Shown here one piece after another: positions 44,499 to 53,379 of a stretch of 64,000 bases of DNA. Position numbers and translations under genes: made by a program. Source of the DNA: Sphingomonas sp. PsM26 (GTDB lineage Bacteria > Pseudomonadota > Alphaproteobacteria > Sphingomonadales > Sphingomonadaceae); the NCBI GenBank assembly GCA_030433805.1, contig JARUXA010000001.1, positions 248,001 through 312,000 on the forward strand, read 5' to 3'. The first letter of the stretch is position 1; each line of letters begins with the position of its first letter. The notes beneath the pieces are model-generated. The model was not told where the DNA came from. It saw nothing but the letters and a program-made list of their open reading frames with translations, and did not search any database.

Positions 44499-46457
44499 AT
44501 GATCGCTGAGGCAGGCCTTGCCGCGCTGTGGTTCGCCGCTGCGCTGGCGGCGTTGCAGCTTCTGCTCGCGGCACTCGGCGTCTGGCGCTCGGCGAAGCCG
44601 GCGCTGGCGGAGGCGAGCATGACCGAGGATCTGATGCGCGCGGTGCGTCCGGTCGCGGTGGTGCAGGGCGTTCTCGCGCTGGTGGCGATGCTATTGCTGG
44701 TGCAGCTGTTCGTGCGCAGCGACATGTCGGTGCTGCTCGTCGCGGAGAACAGCCACTCCGCAAAACCGCTGATGTACAAGATCGCAGGCGCGTGGGGGAA
44801 CCACGAGGGCTCGATGCTGCTGTGGGTGACGATCCTCGGGGTGGCGGGCGCGGCGGTGGCGCTGCTCGAGCGCGGGCTTGCACGCCCGACGCTGATCGCG
44901 ACGCTCGGCGCGCAGGCGGCGATCGCGCTCGGATTCTACGCGTTCCTGCTGTTCTCCTCCAATCCGTTCGCGCGGATCGATCCCGCGCCCGCGGACGGAA
45001 ACGGGCTTAACCCGTTGCTGCAGGACCCCGGCTTGGCGTTCCATCCGCCGACGCTGTACATCGGCTATGTCGGCATCTCGATCGCCTTTTCCTTCGCGGT
45101 CGGCGCGATGATCACGCGCGACGTCGGCCCCGCCTTTGCGCGCGCGATGCGGCCGTGGGTGCTGGGCGCGTGGATCTTCCTGACGCTCGGGATCACCGCG
45201 GGCTCCTACTGGGCCTATTACGAGCTTGGCTGGGGCGGCTGGTGGTTCTGGGACCCGGTCGAGAATGCGTCGCTGATGCCGTGGCTCGCGGCGACCGCGT
45301 TGCTCCATTCGGTGACGGTGCTGGCGACGCGCGATGGCCTGCGCGCCTGGACGTTGATGCTCGCGGTGGTGGCGTTCTCGATGTCGATGATCGGGACGTT
45401 CCTGGTCCGCTCGGGCATCCTGACCAGCGTCCATGCCTTCGCGGTCGATCCGACGCGCGGGAGTTTCATCCTTGCGCTGCTGGCGATCTATATCGGTGGC
45501 GCGTTGCTGCTGTTCGCGCTGCGCGTGGGGACGGTGCGCGCGGGGACGACGTTCGATTTCGTCAGCCGCGAGGGCGCATTGGTCGCCAACAATTTGTTGC
45601 TGACGGTGATCCTCGGCGTCGTGCTGATCGGGACGCTGTATCCGATCGTCGCGGCGGGGTTCGGGACGCAATTGTCGGTCGGGCCGCCGTTCTTCGACAA
45701 GGCCGCGGGGCCGGTCGCGCTGGTGCTGATCGCGGTGATGGCGGTCGGGCCGTTGCTCCGCTGGCGGCGTGACAGTGCGCAGGCGGCGATCGCGCGCGTG
45801 ACGATCCCGATTGCGGTGACGGGCGTGGTGCTGATCGTGGTCGCGGCGACGACCGGCGGAATCGCGTTGCTGCCGTTGCTGGGCCTGGCACTTGCCGCGG
45901 GGCTGGCGGCAGCGAGCGTCGCGCCCTTGTGGAAGCGCAATCTGCGCCGCACGCCGCTGTTCACCTACGGCATGGTGATCGCGCATCTCGGGATCGCGGT
46001 GAGCCTTGCGGGGATGGCGTGCGATACCGCGTTCACCCAGGCGACGCTGGTTGCGGCGCGCGTCGGCGAGCCGCAGCGCGTTGGGCCGTACACCGTGACG
46101 CTCGACGGGGTGAAGCCGGTGATCGGCCCGAACTGGTCCGCGATCGAGGCGCGGCTGAGCGCGCGGCGGGGGAGCGACGGCGGCGTGTTCTATCTGCGGC
46201 CGCAATCGCGCTTCTTCTCCAATCCCGTCACCGTGACGAGCGAATCGGCGATCGCGACGCGGTGGGACGGGCAGCTCTATACCGTGCTCGGCGAACCCGA
46301 TGCGCAGGGGCGCTGGCAGATGCGACTGTGGTGGAAGCCGTTCGTGACGCTGATCTGGCTTGGCGGTGCTTTGGTCGCGCTGGGCGGGGCGTTGTCGTTG
46401 ATCGGGCGGTTGACGCGCAGTCGCCGCGAGCGCGTGCGGGGCGAGGCCTACGCATGA
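44499..46457 (+). CDS. ccmF: cytochrome c heme lyase subunit CcmF
   Basis: A 652-residue membrane protein with about 13-15 helices. The WWD heme-binding domain is YELGWGGWWFWDPVENASLM; the conserved histidines lie near GLAFHPPTLYIGYVG and LLHSVTVLATRDGLRAW. It ligates heme from CcmE onto apocytochrome c. ATG 44499; stop overlaps ccmG. Confidence 0.96.
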   Translation: MIAEAGLAALWFAAALAALQLLLAALGVWRSAKPALAEASMTEDLMRAVRPVAVVQGVLALVAMLLLVQLFVRSDMSVLLVAENSHSAKPLMYKIAGAWGNHEGSMLLWVTILGVAGAAVALLERGLARPTLIATLGAQAAIALGFYAFLLFSSNPFARIDPAPADGNGLNPLLQDPGLAFHPPTLYIGYVGISIAFSFAVGAMITRDVGPAFARAMRPWVLGAWIFLTLGITAGSYWAYYELGWGGWWFWDPVENASLMPWLAATALLHSVTVLATRDGLRAWTLMLAVVAFSMSMIGTFLVRSGILTSVHAFAVDPTRGSFILALLAIYIGGALLLFALRVGTVRAGTTFDFVSREGALVANNLLLTVILGVVLIGTLYPIVAAGFGTQLSVGPPFFDKAAGPVALVLIAVMAVGPLLRWRRDSAQAAIARVTIPIAVTGVVLIVVAATTGGIALLPLLGLALAAGLAAASVAPLWKRNLRRTPLFTYGMVIAHLGIAVSLAGMACDTAFTQATLVAARVGEPQRVGPYTVTLDGVKPVIGPNWSAIEARLSARRGSDGGVFYLRPQSRFFSNPVTVTSESAIATRWDGQLYTVLGEPDAQGRWQMRLWWKPFVTLIWLGGALVALGGALSLIGRLTRSRRERVRGEAYA

Positions 46458-46981
46458 GCGCGCGGTTGATCTGGATCCCGTTTGCGTTTGCTTTGGGGTT
46501 GCTCGCGCTGATTGCCTGGGGGTTGTACAAGCCGGCGGACCGCACCGTGCGCTCGGCGCTGGTCGGGCAGACCTTGCCCGCGTTCGACCTGCCGCCGATC
46601 GTCCCGACCAAGCCGGGCCTTGCCACCGCGCAGTTCGCGACGGGCAAGCCGCGGTTGCTCAACGTGTTCGCCAGCTGGTGCATTCCGTGCGTGGCGGAGG
46701 CACCGCAATTGCTTCGACTGAAGCAGGCAGGCGTGGTGATCGACGCGGTCGCGATCCGTGATACCCCCGCGGCGATCCGCGATTTCCTCGCGCGCAACGG
46801 CGATCCCTATGCCGCGATTGGTGACGACAGGACGAGTTCGCTGCAATTGGCGCTGGGATCGTCGGGCGTGCCCGAGACCTTCGTGATCGACGGGCGCGGG
46901 CGGATCGTCCAGCAGCATGTCGGCGACATTCGCGAGGACGAGGTGCCGGGGCTGATCGCGCTAGTGCGGGGGTTGAAGTGA
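46454..46981 (+). CDS. ccmG: thioredoxin-like CcmG/DsbE
   Basis: A 175-residue membrane-anchored periplasmic thiol:disulfide protein: N-terminal helix (WIPFAFALGLLALIAWGLYK), then a thioredoxin fold with active-site WCIPC in LNVFASWCIPCVAEAPQLLR and the cis-Pro region GVPETFVIDGRGRIV. It reduces apocytochrome c. Overlaps ccmF by ATGA. Confidence 0.95.
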   Translation: MSARLIWIPFAFALGLLALIAWGLYKPADRTVRSALVGQTLPAFDLPPIVPTKPGLATAQFATGKPRLLNVFASWCIPCVAEAPQLLRLKQAGVVIDAVAIRDTPAAIRDFLARNGDPYAAIGDDRTSSLQLALGSSGVPETFVIDGRGRIVQQHVGDIREDEVPGLIALVRGLK

Positions 46982-46997
46982 GCGGTTTCCCCGTTCT

Positions 46998-47104
46998 CCT
47001 TCCCCGGCGAAGGCCGGGGCCCAGTAGAGGGCGGCTGGAGATCGCGAACAGTCCGTCGCAATGTACGCCATCGCGACTGGGCCCCGGCCATCGCCGGGGA
47101 AGCG
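46998..47104. repeat. palindromic repeat, GCTTCCCCGG family, copy 4, at the ccmG/ccmH junction
   Basis: TTCCCCGGCGAAGGCCGGGG is matched by CCCCGGCCATCGCCGGGGAA at the far end. It keeps the ccmH frame open throughout, and its distal end places GGGGAAG four bases before GTG 47107, which can serve as a ribosome binding site. Confidence 0.87.
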
Positions 47105-47106
47105 TT

Positions 47107-47502
47107 GTGCTGGGGTTGCTCCTCCTCGCATCCCCCGTCCTCGCCGACAGCACGCTTCCGCCCGCGCCGCTTGCCAACGTCCAGCTCAAGGACCCCGCCA
47201 AGGAGGCGCAGGCGCAGGCGTTGATGGCGACGCTGCGCTGCGTGGTGTGCCAGGGCCAGTCGATCGCCGACAGCGACGCGGAGATGGCGGGCGACATGCG
47301 CTCGCTCGTCCGCACGCGGATCGAAGGCGGGCAGAGCCCCGCGCAGATCCGCGACTGGCTGATCGCGCGCTATGGCGATTACATCAGCTACGATCCGCCG
47401 TTCAGCGCGGTGACCGCACCGTTATGGATTACGCCGCTGGTGCTGCTGGCGCTCGGCGCCTGGCTCGCGCGCGCGAGCTTCAAGCGGCGGGGCGCGCGCT
47501 AG
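47107..47502 (+). CDS. ccmH: cytochrome c maturation protein CcmH
   Basis: A 131-residue protein from GTG 47107: signal peptide LGLLLLASPVLADS, then the three-helix CcmH domain with the redox motif LRCVVCQGQSIADSDAEMAG and a C-terminal anchor helix. The same frame is open to GTG 46978, which overlaps the ccmG stop; from there the protein would carry 43 extra residues encoded by the palindromic repeat (FPVLLPRRRPGPSRGRLE...). The 47107 start is preferred because it yields a normal signal peptide and has a GGGGAAG in front. Confidence 0.87.
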   Translation: MLGLLLLASPVLADSTLPPAPLANVQLKDPAKEAQAQALMATLRCVVCQGQSIADSDAEMAGDMRSLVRTRIEGGQSPAQIRDWLIARYGDYISYDPPFSAVTAPLWITPLVLLALGAWLARASFKRRGAR

Positions 47503-47503
47503 C

Positions 47504-48952
47504 TCAGCCGAGCAACGCTTCCCACGTTCCCGCAAAGGCCGCGTCCGCCGCCGCTGCGAGCGCCGCCATCGCTTCAGAATCCGCCGCCATCGCCGGATCG
47601 AACCCGAGCTTGCCCGCAACCAGCCGGGCGAGCACCGCCGCAGCATCGCCCTCCGCCGCCGCCGTCGCCAGTGCAGCCCCCGCCGGATCGACGATCGCGA
47701 TGCCGCCACGCGATCGCTGCATCAGGAAGGCGACCCAGCACCCGAGCGCGACGACCACGCGCCGCGGCATCTCCCCCCGCGCGCGGTGCCAGGCGAGCGT
47801 ATCGCCCAGTCGGTACGGGATCTTCTGGCTGCCATCGCCCGCGATCTGGTCTAGCCGGTGGACGATCGTGGGGTTGCGGAAGCGCGCGAGGATCTGCTCG
47901 CGATAGGCGTCATGATCGAACCCGGCAACGTGCGGCAGCGTCGGGAGGATCTCGTCGCGGATCATCGCGTCGACGAACGCGGCGAGCGGCGCATCGCGCA
48001 TCGCGTCTGCCACGCTGGTCGCGCCGCGCAGCAATCCTGCATAAGCGAGCGTCGAATGCGACCCGTTGAGCACGCGCAGCTTGGCCTGTTCATAGCCCGC
48101 GACATTGTCGGTCAGCGTCGCACCCGCGCTGGCGAGCGCGGCCCCGGCGGGGTCGCCGAGATCCTCGATCACCCATTGCGTGAACGCCTCGCGCTGGACC
48201 GCGGCGCGATCCTCTACGCCTAACGCTTCCGCAACATCGTCGTACAGCGCTGCGTCCGAGGCCGGGGTGATCGAATCGACCATCGTGCCGGGCACGCGCA
48301 CTTCGCCCGCGATCCATTCCGCGAAATACGGGTCGAGCGCGCCGGCATAAGCGATCAGCGCGGCGTGGAGCTTCGCGCCGTTATTGGCGAGATTGTCGCA
48401 CGGCATGACGACGAACGCATCGGTCCCCGCGGCATGGCGCGCCTCAAGCCCCGCGACGATCCAGCCGATCACGCTGCGCGGGACTTCAGCCCCGGCAAGA
48501 TCGTGCGCGATGTCGGGATGGTTGAAATCGAGGCTGCCGTCGGCGGCGAGGCAATAGCCCTTTTCGGTCACGGTGGTGGTGACGAGCCGCGTCGTCGGGG
48601 CCGCAAGCAGCGTGCGAATCTGCGCGGCATCGTCGGGACCCAGAAACGCGCTGTGCGCGCCGATTACGCGGTGTCCGGACTCGGCGTCGCGCACGGCCAG
48701 CGTATACAGCCCCTCCTGCGCGGCGAGGTCGGCAACGGTGCCTTTGCTGCGCAGCGAGACTGCAGCAATGCCCCAGGTCGGATCGGTCGCGAGCAGCGTG
48801 TCGACATAGCTCGCCTGATGCGCGCGGTGGAACGCTCCCGGGCCGAAATGGACGATCCCGACCGGCGCAGGACTGCGCCGCGCGGGTCGCGCGATCGAGG
48901 ACGGCAGCCGGTCCAGCGCGGCGTAGCTCAGTCGCGGGCGGTCATGCTGCAT
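47504..48952 (-). CDS. uxuB: fructuronate reductase / mannitol dehydrogenase family
   Basis: A 482-residue long-chain polyol dehydrogenase: N-terminal GIVHFGPGAFHRAHQASYVD (NAD binding), middle FVVMPCDNLANNGAKL, catalytic KLRVLNGSHSTLAYAGLLRG (K-x-x-N-x-x-H). By context with uxaC it should reduce D-fructuronate to D-mannonate. ATG 48952 chosen over a frame open to 49039. It is divergent from uxaC. Confidence 0.9.
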   Translation of the reverse strand: MQHDRPRLSYAALDRLPSSIARPARRSPAPVGIVHFGPGAFHRAHQASYVDTLLATDPTWGIAAVSLRSKGTVADLAAQEGLYTLAVRDAESGHRVIGAHSAFLGPDDAAQIRTLLAAPTTRLVTTTVTEKGYCLAADGSLDFNHPDIAHDLAGAEVPRSVIGWIVAGLEARHAAGTDAFVVMPCDNLANNGAKLHAALIAYAGALDPYFAEWIAGEVRVPGTMVDSITPASDAALYDDVAEALGVEDRAAVQREAFTQWVIEDLGDPAGAALASAGATLTDNVAGYEQAKLRVLNGSHSTLAYAGLLRGATSVADAMRDAPLAAFVDAMIRDEILPTLPHVAGFDHDAYREQILARFRNPTIVHRLDQIAGDGSQKIPYRLGDTLAWHRARGEMPRRVVVALGCWVAFLMQRSRGGIAIVDPAGAALATAAAEGDAAAVLARLVAGKLGFDPAMAADSEAMAALAAAADAAFAGTWEALLG

Positions 48953-48981
48953 CGTCGTCTCGCTTCCGTGGTGCTCAAGGC

Positions 48982-49001
48982 GGGTAGCGATAGCGTTACC
49001 C
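48982..49001. promoter_or_regulatory. operator-like palindrome between uxuB and uxaC
   Basis: GGGTAGCGATAGCGTTACCC is a 20-bp dyad with 8 of 10 pairs matched and CG-containing half sites, the style of LacI or GntR operators. It lies in the 149-bp divergent spacer. It differs from the GACAnCGnTGTC sites further along, so it may bind another regulator. Confidence 0.5.
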
Positions 49002-49101
49002 CCGCCACCCTGCGCAATGCCAGCAGCAATCTCTCGCAACTTGTTCGTGGCGGCACCAGCGCTTACCAGACTCCGTACGACCCTGGTTCGGAAGGAAGAC
49101 G

Positions 49102-50526
49102 ATGACGCGGCGCCTGGAACTGCACCCCGACCGATTGTTTCCCGCCGACCCGACCACCCGCGCGATCGCGCGGGCGCTGTATGCCGGGATCGCCGACTTG
49201 CCGATCGTCAGCCCGCATGGTCACACCGACGCACGCTGGTTTGCGGACGATGCGCCGTGGACCGATGCCACCGGCCTGCTGCTCGCACCCGATCACTACA
49301 TCTTCCGCATGCTCTACAGCCAGGGGGTGGCTCTCGATGCGCTGGCAATCCCGAGCCGTGCGGGCGTTCCCGCGACCGACCCGCGCGCGGCGTGGCGCGT
49401 TTTTGCGGATCACATCGCGCTGTTCCGCGGTACGCCGTCGCAAGTGTGGCTTGACCACGTCTTCGCCGAGGTGTTCGGGTTCGACGTCGCGCTCGAGGGC
49501 GCGACCGCCGACCTGTATTTCGATACGATCGCCGAGAAGCTGGCGACCCCGGCGTTCCGCCCGCGCGCGCTGTTCGACCGGTTCGACATCGCGTTTCTCG
49601 CGACCACCGAGGGGCCGCAGGACGATCTCGGCGCGCACCACCGGATCAAGGAGTCGGGCTGGAACGGTCGCGTCGTCACCACCTATCGCCCCGACGGGGT
49701 GATCGACGTCGAGCATGAACAGTTCGCCCCCGCGATGGCGCGCTTCGCCGAGCTGACCGGGGAGGACGTCTATAGCTGGTCGGGCTATCTCGCTGCGCAT
49801 CGCAAACGCCGCGCCGACTTCCGTGCGGCGGGTGCCACCGCGACCGACCACGGCCATGCGACCGCGGCGACCGCGAATCTGACGCCGGCGGAGTCCGAGG
49901 CGTTGTTCGGCAAGATCGTGGGCGGCAGCTGGACGCCCGCCGATGCCGAGCTGTTCCGGGCGCAGATGCTGACCGAGATGGCGGGGATGTCGGTCGAGGA
50001 CGGGATGGTGATGCAGATCCATCCCGGTAGCTTCCGCAACCACAATGCGGGGCTGTTCGCCACCCACGGTCGCGACAAGGGGGCGGATATCCCGGTGCGG
50101 ACCGAATATGTCCACGCGCTCAAGCCCTTGCTCGACCGGTTCGGCACGTCGACCGACCTGTCGATCATCCTCTTCACGCTCGACGAGAGTGTCTATGCGC
50201 GCGAACTGGCGCCGCTGGCGGGGCATTATCCGTGCCTCAAGCTCGGCCCGGCATGGTGGTTCCACGACAGCCCCGAGGGCATGCGCCGTTTCCGCGAGAT
50301 GACCACCGAGACCGCGGGCTTCTACAATACCGTCGGTTTCAACGACGATACGCGCGCGTTCCTGTCGATCCCGGCGCGGCATGACGTCGCGCGGCGCGTC
50401 GATTGCGGGTTCCTCGCGCGTCTGGTCGCGGAACACCGGATCGCGGATTGGGAAGCGGCCGATCTGGCGCACGAGCTGACGAGCGGACTGGTGCGGCGGG
50501 CGTATCGGATCGATGGGGCGGGGTGA
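49102..50526 (+). CDS. uxaC: glucuronate isomerase UxaC
   Basis: A 474-residue amidohydrolase-fold isomerase of normal length. Metal-binding HGHTDARWFADDAPW near residue 34, then HHRIKESGWNGRVVTTYRPD, MQIHPGSFRNHNAGLF and GPAWWFHDSPEGMRRFRE. It converts D-glucuronate to D-fructuronate (and galacturonate to tagaturonate). GGAAGGAAG precedes the ATG. Confidence 0.95.
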   Translation: MTRRLELHPDRLFPADPTTRAIARALYAGIADLPIVSPHGHTDARWFADDAPWTDATGLLLAPDHYIFRMLYSQGVALDALAIPSRAGVPATDPRAAWRVFADHIALFRGTPSQVWLDHVFAEVFGFDVALEGATADLYFDTIAEKLATPAFRPRALFDRFDIAFLATTEGPQDDLGAHHRIKESGWNGRVVTTYRPDGVIDVEHEQFAPAMARFAELTGEDVYSWSGYLAAHRKRRADFRAAGATATDHGHATAATANLTPAESEALFGKIVGGSWTPADAELFRAQMLTEMAGMSVEDGMVMQIHPGSFRNHNAGLFATHGRDKGADIPVRTEYVHALKPLLDRFGTSTDLSIILFTLDESVYARELAPLAGHYPCLKLGPAWWFHDSPEGMRRFREMTTETAGFYNTVGFNDDTRAFLSIPARHDVARRVDCGFLARLVAEHRIADWEAADLAHELTSGLVRRAYRIDGAG

Positions 50527-50564
50527 GGGGGTGGCTGGGGCGGGACGGCTTCTCCTCCCATACG

Positions 50565-50662
50565 CCGTCATTCCCGCGAAGGCGGGAATCCATTAGGCGG
50601 ACGTCAGCCTGTTTGCCCACTCGCTGCGACAATGGATCCCCGCCTTCGCGGGGATGACGGTG
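50565..50662. repeat. palindromic repeat, GTCATTCCCGCGAAGGCGGG type
   Basis: CCGTCATTCCCGCGAAGGCG is answered by CGCCTTCGCGGGGATGACGG about 58 bases later. It lies between uxaC and kdgK, so the two genes are about 200 bp apart. Confidence 0.87.
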
Positions 50663-50729
50663 GGGATGATAGGGGCGGGATGATGACCCAGCGGGCGTCG
50701 CGAACCGCAATTGAACAAAGGACGACATC

Positions 50730-51734
50730 ATGACCTTCCTGGCTTTCGGCGAAATCATGCTGCGGCTGTCGCCCCCCGGGCGCGAGATGCTGATGCAGAC
50801 GCCCAAGCTCGACGTGTGGCTCGCCGGCGCCGAAGCCAATGTCGCGAGCGCGCTGGCGCGGCTCGGGCATGACGTCGCAATCGTCTCGGCGGTGCCCGAC
50901 AATGATCTCGGGCGCGCGGCGATCACGACCTTGCGCGGGGCCGGGGTCGATACGCGCGGCATCCAACTGCGCGGCGAGCGGATGGGGCTGTATTTCGTGT
51001 CGTCCGGCGCCGGGTTGCGCGCGACCGAGGTGATCTACGACCGCGCCTATTCGTCCTTCGCCGAAACGCCGAGTGCGGCCTGGGATTGGGACCGCTTGCT
51101 CGACGGGGTGGACCGGCTGCATCTGTCGGGGATCACCCCCGCGCTCGGCCCGGTTCCGGCCGAAAGCGCGATCGCCGCGGCCGAGGCTGCCACGGCGCGG
51201 GGTATTCCCGTCTCGTTCGACGGCAATTGGCGTGGCAAATTGTGGGAGCGGTGGGACAGTGATCCACGCGCGATCCTGACGCGGTTGGTGGAACAGGCCG
51301 ACCTGCTGTTCGGCAACCATCGCGACATCGCGCTGCTGCTCGCGCGCACGTTCGAAAGCGACGGCGAGGACCGGCGGCGCGAGGCGGTCGACGCGGCGTT
51401 CGCGGCTTTCCCCAGGTTGCAGACGATTGCCTCGACCGCGCGGCATGTCGAGCATGTCGACCTCAACCGGCTGTCGGCGCGGGTCGATACCCGGACCGAT
51501 TCAGCGCAGACCGACGAGGTCGTACTCGCCGGGATCGTCGACCGGATCGGCGGCGGGGATGCTTTTGCTGCAGGCGTGCTGCACGCCATGCGGCGCGGCG
51601 AGGATGCTGCGGCGGCGGCGCGAACGGGGCTTGCGCTTGCTGCGCTCAAGCATTCGTTGCCGGGAGATGCGTCGCTCTTCCGTCAGGCGGATATCGATGC
51701 GTATCTTGCCGGCGGGCTCGATGTCCGACGCTGA
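50730..51734 (+). CDS. kdgK: 2-keto-3-deoxygluconate kinase
   Basis: A 334-residue PfkB-family sugar kinase: FGEIMLRLSPPGREMLMQTP with LDVWLAGAEANVASALARLG near the start, and the ATP/phosphoryl-transfer motif DRIGGGDAFAAGVLHAMRRG near the end. It phosphorylates KDG to KDPG. Its stop overlaps the next gene by 14 bases. AAAGGA lies 8 bases before the ATG. Confidence 0.9.
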   Translation: MTFLAFGEIMLRLSPPGREMLMQTPKLDVWLAGAEANVASALARLGHDVAIVSAVPDNDLGRAAITTLRGAGVDTRGIQLRGERMGLYFVSSGAGLRATEVIYDRAYSSFAETPSAAWDWDRLLDGVDRLHLSGITPALGPVPAESAIAAAEAATARGIPVSFDGNWRGKLWERWDSDPRAILTRLVEQADLLFGNHRDIALLLARTFESDGEDRRREAVDAAFAAFPRLQTIASTARHVEHVDLNRLSARVDTRTDSAQTDEVVLAGIVDRIGGGDAFAAGVLHAMRRGEDAAAAARTGLALAALKHSLPGDASLFRQADIDAYLAGGLDVRR

Positions 51735-52785
51735 TCGGATCGAAGCGCCGATCCGCGTCGGGCTGGTCGGCTTCGGGCTGGCGGGGCGGTGTTTCCATGC
51801 GCCGTTGATCGCCGCGGTCGAGGGGCTCGTACTGGTCGCGGTCGTCTCGTCGCAGACGGATGCGGTGGCGCAGGCGTGTCCGGGGGCAGCGGTGTACCCC
51901 ACGGTGGCGGCAATGCTCGACGACGCGACGATCGACCTGGTCGTGATCGCTGCGCCCGATGCGCAGCACGCGTCGATCGCACGTGCGGCGTTGCTGGCGG
52001 GCAAGCATGTCGTGGTGGACAAGCCGTTCGTGACCGACCCTGCCGACGGGGCCGCCTTGATCGCGCTGGCGCGGGAGCGCGGGCGAATGCTGTCGGTGTT
52101 CCACAACCGCCGGTGGGACGGGGATTTCCTGACGGTTCGTCGCTTGCTCGATACAGGCACGCTGGGCGAGATGGCGCTCGCCGAACTGCGCTGGGACCGG
52201 TTTCGGCCGACGATCAAGCAAGGCTGGCGCGAGACCGCGGGGGCTGGGTTGCTCAACGATCTCGGACCGCATCTGATCGATCAGGCGGTGCAGCTGTTTG
52301 GCATGCCCGACGCGGTTAGCGGCGATCTCGCGGTGCAGCGCGACGGTGCGCCGACCGAGGATTATGTCGAGGCGACGCTTTATTATGCTGCGCGGCGGGT
52401 GATCGTGTCGACCGCATCGCTGGTCGCGGCGCCGCGTCCGCGCTTCGCGCTGCACGGGACCGGCGGAAGTTTCGTCAAATACGGGATCGACCCCCAGGAA
52501 GCAGTGCTGCGCGGCGGGGGATCGCCACTGGACGCGGGCTATGGCGTCGATGCCGAAGCGGATTACGGGACTTTGACGCTGGCGGACGGGACCGCGCGGC
52601 GCGTACCGAGCGAGCGTGGCGACTGGCGGGGCTATTACGCCGATGTAGCGGACGCGATCCGGCGCGGAACCGCACCGAATGTGACGGCGGATCAGGCGCT
52701 TGCGGTGATGGAGCTGATCGCGCTGGTGCGGCGTAGCGCGGTGGAAGGGCGTCGCCTCGCGGTTCCGCTACGCGCGGAAGGTTAG
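51721..52785 (+). CDS. Gfo/Idh/MocA family oxidoreductase, first copy
   Basis: A 354-residue NAD(P)-dependent oxidoreductase: Rossmann motif RVGLVGFGLAGRCFHAPLIA, the EKP-type motif (here HVVVDKPFVTDP), and GAGLLNDLGPHLIDQAVQLF in the C-terminal domain. This YdgJ/inositol-dehydrogenase-like branch acts on sugars or sugar acids. It overlaps kdgK, so it is probably part of the same pathway; substrate unknown. Confidence 0.9.
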   Translation: MSDADRIEAPIRVGLVGFGLAGRCFHAPLIAAVEGLVLVAVVSSQTDAVAQACPGAAVYPTVAAMLDDATIDLVVIAAPDAQHASIARAALLAGKHVVVDKPFVTDPADGAALIALARERGRMLSVFHNRRWDGDFLTVRRLLDTGTLGEMALAELRWDRFRPTIKQGWRETAGAGLLNDLGPHLIDQAVQLFGMPDAVSGDLAVQRDGAPTEDYVEATLYYAARRVIVSTASLVAAPRPRFALHGTGGSFVKYGIDPQEAVLRGGGSPLDAGYGVDAEADYGTLTLADGTARRVPSERGDWRGYYADVADAIRRGTAPNVTADQALAVMELIALVRRSAVEGRRLAVPLRAEG

Positions 52786-52919
52786 GCGGAATCGTTTTTT
52801 ATTACGCCGCGTTCTATGCGCGGCGGAGGGGGCAAGAGACGACGATGCGACAGAGCGGCGCTACGCTTGGCGAAAGCGCGTGATGTAGGACAGGCGCGGG
52901 CAACCGCGCTTTTGCGGGG

Positions 52920-53300
52920 TTACGCCGGTGGCTCCCACAGTTCGATCGGAGTCCCTACGGGATCATGGATTCGCGCGAACCGACCCGCCCCGGACTGGTC
53001 CCATTCGGGGCGCGTCTCCACCGCGATCCCGGCGGCTTCGAGCGTGGCGATCATCGTATCGAGGGCGTTGACCCGCAGGTTGAGCATCCACGGCTGGTCC
53101 GCCGGGAAATACTCGGTATCCGCGGCAAAGGGCGCGAACACCATTGGGCCGCCCAGCGTGGTCCAGGACCATCGATCGGGAGTCGCCGCCGGATCGGCCG
53201 AGCATCCCGGACCGATGCCGAGATGCGTGCGATACCAGGCGGCCACCCCGTCCGGATCGCCTGCGCGGAAGAAGATCCCGCCGATGCCTTTGACCGCCAT
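52920..53300 (-). CDS. VOC (glyoxalase/bleomycin-resistance) family protein
   Basis: A 126-residue VOC protein: KGIGGIFFRAGDPDGVAAWY, LGGPMVFAPFAADTEYF, MLNLRVNALDTMIATLEAAG and the ending HDPVGTPIELWEPP with the metal-ligand Glu. ATG 53300 (a GGGG 9 bases upstream) was chosen. It lies 79 bp downstream of the sulfonate monooxygenase gene on the same strand, probably in one operon; role unknown. Confidence 0.87.
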   Translation of the reverse strand: MAVKGIGGIFFRAGDPDGVAAWYRTHLGIGPGCSADPAATPDRWSWTTLGGPMVFAPFAADTEYFPADQPWMLNLRVNALDTMIATLEAAGIAVETRPEWDQSGAGRFARIHDPVGTPIELWEPPA

Positions 53301-53379
53301 GTCGAGTCGCCCCCCGCGAATGTGCGGGGACCGTAGCATGACCGGATCCGTAACGAATGCGGGCTTTACGTTCGGGGGA

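Noticed and set aside
52812..52833. GCCGCG/CGCGGC hairpin after the first Gfo/Idh gene as a terminator
   Set aside because: The T run precedes rather than follows the stem on the plus strand, and no T run follows on the minus strand.
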